DNA of 64,000 bases. Origin: Streptomyces sp. HmicA12 (GTDB lineage Bacteria > Actinomycetota > Actinomycetes > Streptomycetales > Streptomycetaceae). The notes beneath the pieces are model-generated. The model saw only the letters and a program-made list of their open reading frames with translations. It did not search any database and was not told where the DNA came from. Both the position numbers and the translations under genes were made by a program. Below are positions 23,871 through 31,872 of the stretch, piece after piece. How positions within the stretch are numbered: the stretch's first letter is position 1; every line of letters starts with the position of its first letter. The stretch is taken from the NCBI RefSeq assembly GCF_000373565.1, contig NZ_KB891814.1, positions 61,983 to 125,982 of the forward strand, written 5' to 3'.

Positions 23871-24350
23871 GTGCTCAGAACCACCAGCTCAGCCACGCTT
23901 CTGCTGACGGCGGCGGCAGCCGTCACCGCCGCCACCGTGTCCGGATGCGTCAGCGTCCGTGCGCCCGCCCCGCCGGCCGTTCCCTCGCCGTCCGTCAGCG
24001 CTCCGGAGCCGCGCCCCGACGGCCACTCCGACGACCGGCCGCTCGTCCAGGGGCCCGCCCGTGAGGCCCTGCGGCGGACCGGCTCCACCCCGCACCGCTC
24101 CCCCGCCGCACACCCCGAAGCACCCCCCGCGCCCGCCCACGAGGCCGCGCGGCCACCTCGTACGGCACCGAGACCGGCCGCGCCGAAACCCGCCGCGCCC
24201 CGGCGCACCACCGCGCCGAAGGCCGAGCGTCCCGCCGCCCCGGTACCCGCGCCCCCGCACACCGATGTCTGCGCGCTCGGCCGCCAGTACGGCGGCTGGG
24301 ACCCGGACAGTCCTCAGTCGGTCATCTGCCAGGACACGTACGGGAGTTGA
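23871..24350 (+). CDS. Proline-rich secreted lipoprotein
   Basis: A 159-residue protein with a lipoprotein signal: basic start VLRTTSS, hydrophobic ATLLLTAAAAVTAATV, then the lipobox VSGC at about residue 26. The middle is a disordered Pro/Ala/Arg-rich stretch with PAPPAVPSPSVS, PEAPPAPAHEAARPP and PRPAAPKPAAPRR. The last 30 residues form a small domain with two cysteines (DVCALGRQYGGW and SVICQDTYG), likely disulfide-bonded. It is probably anchored outside the membrane with the Pro-rich part spanning the wall. GTG at 23871 is the first start that gives a signal peptide. Function unknown. Confidence 0.75.
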   Translation: MLRTTSSATLLLTAAAAVTAATVSGCVSVRAPAPPAVPSPSVSAPEPRPDGHSDDRPLVQGPAREALRRTGSTPHRSPAAHPEAPPAPAHEAARPPRTAPRPAAPKPAAPRRTTAPKAERPAAPVPAPPHTDVCALGRQYGGWDPDSPQSVICQDTYGS

Positions 24351-24377
24351 GCGCCTCGGGCCGGTGGCGTCCCGGCC

Positions 24378-24920
24378 TCAGGAGCCGCTGCGCGGCGGCC
24401 CGAGCGGTTCCCCACCGGGCCGGCCTCCGGCCTCGTCCTCGCCTTCCCCCGACAACCCCGCCACCTGCCGTTCGAGCCGGGTCAGGGTGGCCCGCACGCC
24501 GGCCGCGTACCCGTCCGCCGCGGCACCGTCGCCGAGCGCGCCGGCCGCCGTGCGGGCCCGCGTCAGATGGCTGCGGGCCGCGCCGGGGCGGCCCAGTTTC
24601 ACGTAGTCCGCCGCGAGATTCAGATGCAGGGACGGGTACAGGGCCCTCAGCTCCGTGGAGCGCTGCCCCGTGCAGGAGTCCGCGGCGGACAATGCCCTCA
24701 GGTCCCAGGCCAGTTCGTCGGACGGGTCGGCCTGCGTGTCGGCCAGATAGTGCGCGAGCGTGCAGCGGTGCAGCGGATCCCCGTCCTCGCCGACCTCCGA
24801 CCACAGGCCGAGGAAACGGTCCCTGGCCTCCTCGCTGTCACCGGCGTGATGCAGCATGACCACCTGCCCGATGCGGGTCATCAGGGCGTCGTCCGCCGCC
24901 TGCTCGCGCTGCTGTGCCAC
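24378..24920 (-). CDS. Tetratricopeptide-like hypothetical protein
   Basis: A 180-residue, helical, acidic protein: MTRIGQVVMLHHAGDSEEARDRFLGLWSEVGEDGDPLHRCTLAHYLADTQADPSDELAWDLRAL and LHLNLAADYVKLGRPGAARSHLTRAR show TPR-like paired helices. A disordered Gly/Glu tail follows. Such proteins usually serve as scaffolds. The GTG at 24920 has TTGGAGGAG just upstream and is preferred over the in-frame TTG at 24932. It lies convergent to the lipoprotein gene and downstream of ung in the same direction. Function unknown. Confidence 0.75.
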   Translation of the reverse strand: MAQQREQAADDALMTRIGQVVMLHHAGDSEEARDRFLGLWSEVGEDGDPLHRCTLAHYLADTQADPSDELAWDLRALSAADSCTGQRSTELRALYPSLHLNLAADYVKLGRPGAARSHLTRARTAAGALGDGAAADGYAAGVRATLTRLERQVAGLSGEGEDEAGGRPGGEPLGPPRSGS

Positions 24921-25010
24921 TGGCTCCTCCAAGCTCGGGAACCGGCACCCCCGCCGGTCACGGCTCCCGACGCTAACCGCCGTCGGCGGTGATCCAGGGC
25001 AGGCGCGGCC

Positions 25011-25694
25011 TCAGCCGAGATTCGGGATGCGCCAGTCGATCGGCTCGTGCCCCTGGGCCGCGACCGCCTCGTTGATCTGCGTGAACGGCTGTGAGCCGAA
25101 GAACTTCTTCGCGGACAGCGGCGAGGGATGCGCCCCCTTCACGACGATGTGCCGGTCGGTGTCGATGAGGGGGAGCTTCTTCTGCGCGTAGTTGCCCCAC
25201 AGGACGAAGACCGCCGGGTCGGGCCGGTCCGCCACCGAGCGGATGACCGCGTCCGTGAACTTCTCCCAGCCCTTGCCCTTGTGCGAGTTGGCCTCGCCGG
25301 CCCGCACCGTGAGCACCGCGTTCAGCAGCAGCACGCCCTGTTCGGCCCACGGCATCAGGTAGCCGTTGTCCGGGATCGGGGTGCCGAGCTCGGCCTGCAT
25401 CTCCTTGTAGATGTTGCGCAGCGAGGGCGGCGTCTTCACACCGGGCCGCACCGAGAAGCACAGGCCGTGCCCCTGCCCCTCGCCGTGGTAGGGGTCCTGG
25501 CCGAGGACCAGCACCTTGACCTTGTCGTACGGCGTCGCGTCGAGCGCGGCGAAGACCTGGTCCCGCGGCGGGTAGACGGGACCCTTGGCGCGCTCGTCCT
25601 CGACGAACTCGGTGAGCTCCTTGAAGTAGGGCTTCTGCAGCTCCTCGCCGAGGACGCCGCTCCAGGACTCGGGCAGCATCGCGGTGTCGGTCAC
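25011..25694 (-). CDS. ung: Uracil-DNA glycosylase, family 1
   Basis: A 227-residue enzyme with the family-1 signatures GQDPYHG at 65-71 (Asp67 activates water) and HPSPLS at 189-194 (His189 and the Leu wedge). KTPPSLRNIYKE and LLLNAVLTV are also diagnostic. It removes uracil from DNA to start base excision repair. The GTG at 25694, giving VTDTAMLPESW, has a weak GAGG site nine bases upstream; an internal ATG at codon 6 is possible. It stands alone upstream of the TPR-like gene. Confidence 0.95.
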   Translation of the reverse strand: MTDTAMLPESWSGVLGEELQKPYFKELTEFVEDERAKGPVYPPRDQVFAALDATPYDKVKVLVLGQDPYHGEGQGHGLCFSVRPGVKTPPSLRNIYKEMQAELGTPIPDNGYLMPWAEQGVLLLNAVLTVRAGEANSHKGKGWEKFTDAVIRSVADRPDPAVFVLWGNYAQKKLPLIDTDRHIVVKGAHPSPLSAKKFFGSQPFTQINEAVAAQGHEPIDWRIPNLG

Positions 25695-25814
25695 GTCAAC
25701 AACCTCCGGGGTACGGGCACTTCCACGGCCGCTCCCACCCACGCGAGCGGGTGCGGCCGCATCGACACCCCAGAACCTACCGGCGGCCACTGACAACGCG
25801 GACCGCCGGTGCCG

Positions 25815-27485
25815 TCACCAGCTCGTCTTGCGCTGCAGCTCCCACATCAACATGATCGTCGACGGGTCGAGGGCCCGCTCGCCACCGGCGATCTCCTCGC
25901 TGGCCGCGATGTACTGCTTGCCCTGCCACAGCGGCAGCAGCCGCACGTCCTGCGCCATGATCTGCTGGGCCCGCTCGAACTGCCGCACCACGGTGCCCCG
26001 GTCGCTCTCCCGGCGCGACTGCGGGAGCAGCGTGTCGGTGATCTCCTTCGAGAGGTACGGCGTGCTCACCGCGTTCTCCTCGCCCACGAAGGGCGCGATG
26101 AAGTTGTCGGCGTCCGGGAAGTCCGGGAACCAGCCGCGCCCGAACACCGGGTACTCGCCCTTGCGGTACCCCGCCTCGTACGTGTTCCAGGGGCGGCTCT
26201 TCAAGGTCACCTTGAACAGCTTCGAGGCCTCCAACTGCCGCTTCAGCTCGGCGAACTCGGGTGCCGTCGCTGAACCGTAGCGGTCCGTGGTGAACCAGAG
26301 GGTGAGCGGAACGGGCGCGGTGATGCCCGCCTTGGAGAGGATCTCCGCGGCCTTGGCGGGGCTCGGCTCTCCGTAGTCGTCGAAGAAGTCGGTCGTGTGG
26401 CCCGCGAGGCCCGCGGGGACCATGGCGTACAGCGGGTCGACGGTGTCCATGTAGACCTTGTGCGCGATGGCGCCGCGGTCGACGACCTGGGCGACCGCCT
26501 GACGCACCGCCTTCTTGCCCGCCCACGGGTCCTTGGGGTTGAAGACCAGGTAGCTGGTCTCCATGCCCGCTCCCTCGACGAGTTCGAGGCCCTCGGCGCC
26601 CTTCTTGTCCTGGAGCCGCACCACGTCGTCGGAGGCGAGACCGCGGAAGGTGACGTCGATCTTCTTCGCCTTCAGGGCGGAGACCATGTCGGACGACGAC
26701 TTGAAGTATCGAATCGTCACGGCACCGTTCTTGCGGTCCGCGAAGCCTTTGTAGGAGTCGTTCTTGACGAGCTCGGCCCGGTCGCCCGCCTTGTAGGACT
26801 TGAGGGCGTAGGGGCCCGAGCCGGACACCTTGCCGTCGTCGCGCACGGACTTGGCCGGGTACTCGTCGGGGTCCACGATCGACATGGCCGGGGTGGCGAG
26901 CACGAACGGGAAGGTGGCGTCCGCCTTCTTCAGATGGAACGTCACCTCACGGTCGCCCTGTGTCGTGACCCGGTCGAGGCTGCCGAGCAGTCCTTCGGGG
27001 CCACCCTTGACCCCGATGTTCCGTATTCGGTCGATCGAGTACTTCACGGCGGCGGCGTCGAGGGCGTCCCCGTCGGAGAACGTCATGTCCGCACGCAGCT
27101 TGCAGTGGTAGACGCGGTTGTCGGTGTCCTTGAAGGAGCACCCGGCCGCGTCGGCCGCCGGCTCGGCAGCGCCGGAAGGGAAGGCGACGAGGGTCTGGTA
27201 CACGTTGCGGAACAGCTCCCACGAGCCGTCCCAGGAAGCGGCAGGGTCCAGCGTGCTCGGCGCACTCGTGGTCCCCACCACGATCGGTTCCTCGTCCCCG
27301 GAGTCACTCGCCTGGACCAGGCCGCAGCCGGCGAGCAGGGACACGGTCACCGTCGCCGCCAACGCGCGGGGGGCGAGCGACCGTACGGCGCCCGCGCCCG
27401 GGGGACGCGCTCCGGGCCCCCGGCCGAACCGACGCAATCCAGCCCCGAGCTCGACCGCACGAGCAAGGGAGACCTTCCAGAACAC
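25815..27485 (-). CDS. Peptide/nickel-type ABC transporter substrate-binding lipoprotein (SBP_bac_5)
   Basis: About 556 residues. The N-terminus is basic and long, then LAATVTVSLLAGCGLVQ gives a lipobox with Cys near residue 53. The mature part has IVVGTTSAPSTLDPAASWDGSWELFRNVYQTLVAF, SDGDALDAAAVKYSIDRIRN and FVLATPAMSIVDPDEYPAKS, the cluster-C oligopeptide-binding fold. It captures peptides or similar solutes outside the membrane. No permease or ATPase genes adjoin, so it is an orphan component. Two GTG starts, 27491 and 27485, are in frame; 27485 has better spacing to GAGGAG. The 160 bases upstream hold no gene. Confidence 0.9.
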   Translation of the reverse strand: MFWKVSLARAVELGAGLRRFGRGPGARPPGAGAVRSLAPRALAATVTVSLLAGCGLVQASDSGDEEPIVVGTTSAPSTLDPAASWDGSWELFRNVYQTLVAFPSGAAEPAADAAGCSFKDTDNRVYHCKLRADMTFSDGDALDAAAVKYSIDRIRNIGVKGGPEGLLGSLDRVTTQGDREVTFHLKKADATFPFVLATPAMSIVDPDEYPAKSVRDDGKVSGSGPYALKSYKAGDRAELVKNDSYKGFADRKNGAVTIRYFKSSSDMVSALKAKKIDVTFRGLASDDVVRLQDKKGAEGLELVEGAGMETSYLVFNPKDPWAGKKAVRQAVAQVVDRGAIAHKVYMDTVDPLYAMVPAGLAGHTTDFFDDYGEPSPAKAAEILSKAGITAPVPLTLWFTTDRYGSATAPEFAELKRQLEASKLFKVTLKSRPWNTYEAGYRKGEYPVFGRGWFPDFPDADNFIAPFVGEENAVSTPYLSKEITDTLLPQSRRESDRGTVVRQFERAQQIMAQDVRLLPLWQGKQYIAASEEIAGGERALDPSTIMLMWELQRKTSW

Positions 27486-27651
27486 GCGCACGCTCCTCGA
27501 TCGGACATGCCAAGAATTCGGCCGACCATATCGCAGTACCCCGCCGGTTCAACTGCCTGATCCGACGGGGTACTTCAAGCGCGAGGACGTATGTCAGACG
27601 TTGTCATCCGACGCCCGGAATCTCACACGGGCCTCACAGGTGTCACGGGTG

Positions 27652-28407
27652 TCAGGCGACGCCCGCGTTGAGGAAGATGCCGCCGTCCACGACGAGCGTC
27701 TGCCCGGTGATCCAGTCCGACTGGGCCGAGGTGAGGAAGGCGGCGGCGCCTCCGATGTCCTCCGGCACGCCGAGCCGGCCCAGCGGGTAGGCGGCCGCGG
27801 CCTCGGCCTCCCGGCCCTCGTACAGCGCCTGGGCGAACTTGGTCTTGACGACGGCCGGGGCGATCGAGTTGACCCGCACCGTGGGCGCGAACTCGTGCGC
27901 CAGCTGCAGGGTGAGGTTGACCATGGCGGCCTTGCTCATGCCGTACGCGCCGATGAACGGCGAGGCGGAGACACCGGCCACGGACGCGATGTTGACGATC
28001 GCGCCGCCGTTGTCCTTCTGCCACGCCTTCCAGGTCTGCTGCGCGAAGCCCAGCGCCGAGACGACGTTGGTCTCGAAGACCTTCCTGGCCACGTTCAGGT
28101 CGAGCTCGGCGATCGGCCCGAACACCGGGTTCGTACCGGCGTTGTTGACGAGGAAGTCGACGCGGCCGAACGCCTCCATGGTGCGCTCGACGGCGGCGGC
28201 CTGGTGCGCCTCGTCGTGCGCCTTCCCGGCTACGTAGATGACGCGGTCGGAGCCGAGCTTCTCCACGGCCTCCTTGAGCGCGTCCTCACCGCGGCCGGTG
28301 ATGCAGACGCGGTCGCCGCGGGCGACGAGCGCCTCGGCGATGCCGTAGCCGATGCCGCGGCTGGCGCCCGTGACGAGGGCGACCTTGCCCGAGAGTTCTG
28401 CGGTCAT
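27652..28407 (-). CDS. SDR-family oxidoreductase
   Basis: A 251-residue classical SDR: KVALVTGASRGIGYGIAEAL, FLVNNAGTNPVFG, IVNIASVAGVSASPFIGAYGMSKAAMVNL (Ser, Tyr-x-x-x-Lys) and DWITGQTLVVDGGIFLN, the usual FabG-like C-terminus. It probably reduces a keto substrate with NADPH (ITGRGEDAL after strand 2). It lies 17 bases downstream of a second, FabG-like reductase in the same direction, so the two reductases form a pair, and this gene may use a related substrate. The stop is followed by 160 bases without features. Confidence 0.9.
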   Translation of the reverse strand: MTAELSGKVALVTGASRGIGYGIAEALVARGDRVCITGRGEDALKEAVEKLGSDRVIYVAGKAHDEAHQAAAVERTMEAFGRVDFLVNNAGTNPVFGPIAELDLNVARKVFETNVVSALGFAQQTWKAWQKDNGGAIVNIASVAGVSASPFIGAYGMSKAAMVNLTLQLAHEFAPTVRVNSIAPAVVKTKFAQALYEGREAEAAAAYPLGRLGVPEDIGGAAAFLTSAQSDWITGQTLVVDGGIFLNAGVA

Positions 28408-28424
28408 GTCTGGTACCCCCAGCC

Positions 28425-29186
28425 TTAGTTGAGCGGTCCGCCGGCCACGTACATGACCTGGCCGGAGACGAAGCCGGCCGCGTCGCCCGTGAAGAAGGCG
28501 ATGGCGTTGGCGATGTCCTCGGGGTGACCCACGCGCTGCACCGGGATCTGGGTGGCGGCGGCGGCCTGGAACTCCTCGAAGCCCATGCCGACGCGCTCGG
28601 CGGTGGCCGCGGTCATCTCGGTGACGATGAAGCCCGGGGCGACGGCGTTGGCGGTGACGCCGAACTTGCCGAGCTCCTTGGCGAGGGTCTTGGTGAAGCC
28701 CTGCAGACCGGCCTTGGCGGCGGAGTAGTTGACCTGGCCGCGGTTGCCGAGCGCCGAGGACGACGACAGGTTCACGACACGGCCGAACTTGGCGTCCACC
28801 ATGTGCTTCTGGACGGCCTTCGACATCAGGAACGCGCCGCGCAGGTGCACGTTCATGACGGTGTCCCAGTCCAGGGCGCTCATCTTGAACAGCAGGTTGT
28901 CGCGGAGGACGCCCGCGTTGTTCACCAGGATGGTGGGCGCGCCGAGCTCCTCGGCGATCCGCGCGACGGCGGCCTCGACCTGCGCCTCGTCGGAGACGTC
29001 GCAGCCCACGGCGAGGGCCTTGCCGCCGGCGGCGGTGATCTTCTCGACGGTGTCCTTGCAGGCGGCCTCGTCGAGGTCGATCACGGCGACGGCGCGGCCC
29101 TCTTCGGCCAGCCGGATCGCGGTCGCGGCGCCGATGCCGCGCGCGGCCCCGGTGACGATAGCTACGCGCTGCTCAGTGGTGGACAT
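28425..29186 (-). CDS. fabG: 3-oxoacyl-ACP reductase (FabG family)
   Basis: A 253-residue SDR close to FabG: RVAIVTGAARGIGAATA, ILVNNAGVLRDNLLFKM (the FabG-type NAGvtRDNLl motif), VVNLSSSSALGNRGQVNYSAAKAGLQGFTKTLAKELG, VTANAVAPGFIVTEMT and SGQVMYVAGGPLN. The catalytic Ser, Tyr and Lys are intact. It reduces beta-ketoacyl-ACP or -CoA with NADPH. It is not next to fatty-acid synthase genes, so it is an accessory FabG (fabG3-like in S. coelicolor). The ATG at 29186 is preceded by GAGGAGACCG. It is tightly paired with the downstream SDR. Confidence 0.88.
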   Translation of the reverse strand: MSTTEQRVAIVTGAARGIGAATAIRLAEEGRAVAVIDLDEAACKDTVEKITAAGGKALAVGCDVSDEAQVEAAVARIAEELGAPTILVNNAGVLRDNLLFKMSALDWDTVMNVHLRGAFLMSKAVQKHMVDAKFGRVVNLSSSSALGNRGQVNYSAAKAGLQGFTKTLAKELGKFGVTANAVAPGFIVTEMTAATAERVGMGFEEFQAAAATQIPVQRVGHPEDIANAIAFFTGDAAGFVSGQVMYVAGGPLN

Positions 29187-29322
29187 GCTCTTCGGTCTCC
29201 TCGCCCTAGAGGTCGGCCGCTCCGCCACGAAGCTGGCTGAGCAACCGCTTAGTACCCTGTGCAGGTGACGCTAGAAGCCCTGGCACCCGGTGTCAACGTA
29301 CCCACCGGGTGCCCCTGATCAC

Positions 29323-29706
29323 TCAGCGCACCAGCAGGGCGAGGAGCCGCTCGGCCTCGGCGGCCGGATCGGCGGTCAGACCGGTGTGCACGGGCCCCGG
29401 CTGCACCACGGTCGAGCGCGGCGCGACGAGCCAGCGGTAGCGCCGTCCGGCATCGTCCTCCCCCGCCTGACCCGCGGCGTCTCCCCCGGCGCAGTGCCGC
29501 TCGATCGCACCGAGCAGCGCCCGGACGCCGACCACGTCGGCCTCGGGGTCGAGCGCGCGCAGCCGCGCCTCGTCGAGGTGGGTGAGGGCGGTGACGTAGG
29601 ACTTCGCGCGGCAGTAGACGACCACTCCGGCGTTGATCTGCTCGCCGCGCTCGACGCTCGGCACCACGCGCAGCAGGGCGTACTCGAAGACGTCGCGCTC
29701 GCTCAT
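29323..29706 (-). CDS. DUF3037 protein, partner of the HipA-like kinase
   Basis: The 127-residue protein begins MSERDVFEYALLRVVPSVERGEQINAGVVVYCRAKSYV, the DUF3037 signature, and continues HLDEARLRALDPEADVVGVRALLGAIERHCAGG and RYRWLVAPRSTVVQPGPVHTGLTADPAAEAERLL. It is a small alpha/beta protein without catalytic motifs. Its ATG overlaps the stop of the kinase gene (ATGA), so the two are translated together. DUF3037 is repeatedly found beside HipA-like kinases, implying a partner, substrate or antidote role. The mode of action is not established. Confidence 0.85.
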   Translation of the reverse strand: MSERDVFEYALLRVVPSVERGEQINAGVVVYCRAKSYVTALTHLDEARLRALDPEADVVGVRALLGAIERHCAGGDAAGQAGEDDAGRRYRWLVAPRSTVVQPGPVHTGLTADPAAEAERLLALLVR

Positions 29707-30518
29707 CGGCCCGCTCCCTCGTACATGATCCAGCCGCTGGTCCGGGCCGTGGCCCGCGGGGCGGCCTTCGGCAGCTCGATCCGTTCGTGAATGCCCGTCG
29801 CGCGCTCCAGGAGCGTCTCCACGTACGCGCGTCGCACCGCGTCCGGCGTGTCGAACCCGGGCTCGTCCGCGAGCCACACGTCGGGGACGTCGGCGGCGGC
29901 CTCGGCGATCAGCTCCTCGGTGACGCGCGGCGCGAGCTCGGCCGCGGCGGCCGCGACGTCGGGCTCGAACCGGGCCAGGGCGTGGTCGGTGGCGTCGTAG
30001 GGCTTGGTGGCCCAGGCGGCGGCGCCGCGCCAGTTGTGGTGCCAGATCATGCTGGCGCCGTGGTCGATGAGCCACAGCCCGCCGTCACGGACCAGCATGT
30101 TGGGGTTGCGCCAGGACCGGTCGACGTTGTTGACGAGGGCGTCGAACCAGACGACGCGGCCCGCCTGGACCGGGTCGACGGCGTAGGCGAGCGGATCGAA
30201 GCCGAGGGCCCGCGGGAGGAACCGCATCCCCAGATTGGTCCCGCCGCTCCCCTTGAGCAGCCCCTGCACCTCCGGGTCGGGCTCGCCGAGGCCGATCACC
30301 GGGTCGAGGTCGAGGGCGACGAGCTCGGGCACCCGGAAACCGAGCCGGCGCGCCAGCTGCCCGCAGATCACCTCCGCCACGAGCGTCTTGCGGCCCTGTC
30401 CCGCGCCGGTGAACTTCATGACGTACGGGAGGAGATCGTCGGCCTCGACCAGGCCGGGCAGCGATCCGCCCTCCCTCAATGGGGTGACATAGCGGGTCGC
30501 CGTGACTTCGGTGAGCAT
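29703..30518 (-). CDS. HipA-like kinase
   Basis: A 271-residue stand-alone HipA-family kinase lacking the N-terminal HipA lobe. Visible kinase elements are YVMKF with Lys35 (ATP phosphates), LLKGSGGTNLGMRFLP, NNVDRSWRNPN (130-140, catalytic Asp133 and Asn) and LIDHG with Asp152 (metal ligand, equivalent to DFG). Unlike classical HipA there is no HipB-type XRE antitoxin nearby; the coupled partner is DUF3037. The target could be a protein or other molecule, possibly a tRNA synthetase as in HipA. The first gene of the pair, it is divergent from the Rieske protein across 111 bases. Confidence 0.85.
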   Translation of the reverse strand: MLTEVTATRYVTPLREGGSLPGLVEADDLLPYVMKFTGAGQGRKTLVAEVICGQLARRLGFRVPELVALDLDPVIGLGEPDPEVQGLLKGSGGTNLGMRFLPRALGFDPLAYAVDPVQAGRVVWFDALVNNVDRSWRNPNMLVRDGGLWLIDHGASMIWHHNWRGAAAWATKPYDATDHALARFEPDVAAAAAELAPRVTEELIAEAAADVPDVWLADEPGFDTPDAVRRAYVETLLERATGIHERIELPKAAPRATARTSGWIMYEGAGR

Positions 30519-30629
30519 GAGGCCAGGTTATGAGATCGACGGGGCGTTGAACGCTCCGGGATCACGGCACGTACCGAAGAGAAATCCCCCCACGGATCCA
30601 GGCCCGCTCGACCGAAAGGAACCGGCAGC

Positions 30630-31115
30630 ATGACCGTTTCGCAGGAGACCGGCAGTACGGCCGTCGCGCAGGAGACCGGCCCCGTGCACCCCGACCGCGC
30701 GGCCCCGTCCCGCCGGACCGTCGTCGCGGCGGTCGGCGCGGTCGGGCTCGCCGCGGCCCTGACCGCGTGCGGCTCGGAGGACGACGGCGGGTCCGAGCCC
30801 GCGGGCAACGCCTCGGCGGCGGGCGGCGGTCAGGAGCTGGGCAAGACCTCGGACATCCCGGAGGGCGGCGGCAAGATCTTCGCCGACCAGGGGGTCGTGG
30901 TGACACAGCCGAAGAAGGGCGAGTTCAAAGCGTTCACCTCTACCTGTACGCACTCGGGCTGCAAGGTCACGAAGGTCGAGGCGGGCACCATCGACTGCCC
31001 GTGCCACGGCAGCAAGTTCTCCATCGAGGACGGCAGCGTGAAGAACCCGCCGGCGACGAAGCCGCTGCCCGCCGAGCAGATCACGGTCAGCGGCGACTCG
31101 ATCAGCCTCGCCTAG
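30630..31115 (+). CDS. Rieske (2Fe-2S) lipoprotein
   Basis: A 161-residue protein with a Tat-like signal: SRRTVVAAVGAVGLAAALTAC (residues 27-47), giving an RR motif and a lipobox Cys47. The mature domain is a minimal Rieske fold with CTHSGC (106-111) and CPCHGS (123-128), which supply the Cys2His2 ligands. This indicates export folded with its cluster and membrane anchoring. Such small Rieske lipoproteins are common in streptomycetes; redox partners are unknown. It is not part of a cytochrome bc operon. The last 14 bases overlap the end of the convergent isochorismatase-like gene. Confidence 0.9.
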   Translation: MTVSQETGSTAVAQETGPVHPDRAAPSRRTVVAAVGAVGLAAALTACGSEDDGGSEPAGNASAAGGGQELGKTSDIPEGGGKIFADQGVVVTQPKKGEFKAFTSTCTHSGCKVTKVEAGTIDCPCHGSKFSIEDGSVKNPPATKPLPAEQITVSGDSISLA

Positions 31116-31743
31116 GCCGCTTCCAGGCGGCGAGGACGTCCTGCGTCGTCGTGACGGTGGCGACCAGGGCGAGCGTGTTGCGGATCATCGCCGGGGTGTA
31201 GTCGGAGGGCACCCCGGCGATGGCGTCCTTCGGGACGACGACCTGATAGCCGAGGTTGACCGCGTCGAAGACGGCGTTCGGTATCGCCACGTTCGCCGAG
31301 ACACCGGTGACGACGAGGGTGCGGCAGCCGAAGTTGCGCAGCAGCGGATCGACGTCCGTGCCCGCGATCGGCGAGAGCCCGTGCAGCCGGCGCACGACGA
31401 GGTCCTCGTCCGCGACCTCGATGGGCGGCGCGATCCGCACGGCCTTGCTGCCGGTGAGCTGCTGGACGGGGAGGCGTTCGGCTGCACGGAAGAGGCGGCC
31501 GTTGTGGTTGGCGCCGCGTCCGTCCGGGCGCCGTTCCGCGACCGCGTGCAGCACCTGCGCCCCGCTCTCGTGGGCGGCGGCCACGAGCCGTGCGACCTGG
31601 GCGAGCGCCCCGGACTTCCGTGCCTCCTGGGCGAGTTCGGGCAGGGCGCTGTCGGTGCCGACGACACCCTGCTGGCACTCGACGGTCAGCAGCACGGTCG
31701 TCGCCGGGGCGAGCAGTTCGGCCAGTTGCTCAGGTGTCGGCAT
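31102..31743 (-). CDS. Isochorismatase-fold protein lacking the catalytic triad
   Basis: The 213-residue protein has the isochorismatase/cysteine-hydrolase fold: TVLLTVECQQGVVG, QVLHAVAERRPDGRGANHN, VRRLHGLSPIAGTDVDPLLRNFGCRTLVVTGVSANVAIPNAVFDAVNLGYQVVVPKDAIAGV. In active members the triad is Asp in the IDMQ strand, Lys before GTDLD, and Cys in GVATDVCV. Here they read Glu22, no Lys between 101 and 130, and Ala153. It is therefore likely non-hydrolytic or chemically different. ATG 31743 follows no strong site. It overlaps the Rieske gene tail by 14 bases, convergent. It may bind a ligand or protein. Confidence 0.85.
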   Translation of the reverse strand: MPTPEQLAELLAPATTVLLTVECQQGVVGTDSALPELAQEARKSGALAQVARLVAAAHESGAQVLHAVAERRPDGRGANHNGRLFRAAERLPVQQLTGSKAVRIAPPIEVADEDLVVRRLHGLSPIAGTDVDPLLRNFGCRTLVVTGVSANVAIPNAVFDAVNLGYQVVVPKDAIAGVPSDYTPAMIRNTLALVATVTTTQDVLAAWKRPRRG

Positions 31744-31830
31744 GCTTCTCCCTGTACGTTCTGGACGTCGACCGGTCCGGGCTGCTGGAGAGTAGCCACC
31801 ATTGCGCGCCGACGGAAGAGCCCTCATGCT

Positions 31831-31854
31831 GCATTTCTGACGAACCGTCAGCAA
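31831..31854. promoter_or_regulatory. Palindromic motif GCATTTCTGACGAACCGTCAG, putative operator
   Basis: CTGACG and CGTCAG form a perfect inverted repeat with spacer AAC at 31837-31851, preceded by GCATTT, 22 bases before the F420/PPOX gene. The same 12-base core GCATTTCTGACG plus a related right arm recurs at 40646-40669. Confidence 0.55.
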
Positions 31855-31872
31855 GTGTGCGGAGGAGTACCC

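Noticed and set aside
27492..27651. Extra small gene upstream of the peptide-binding protein
   Set aside because: No frame with a ribosome site and plausible codon use was found; treated as plain intergenic DNA.
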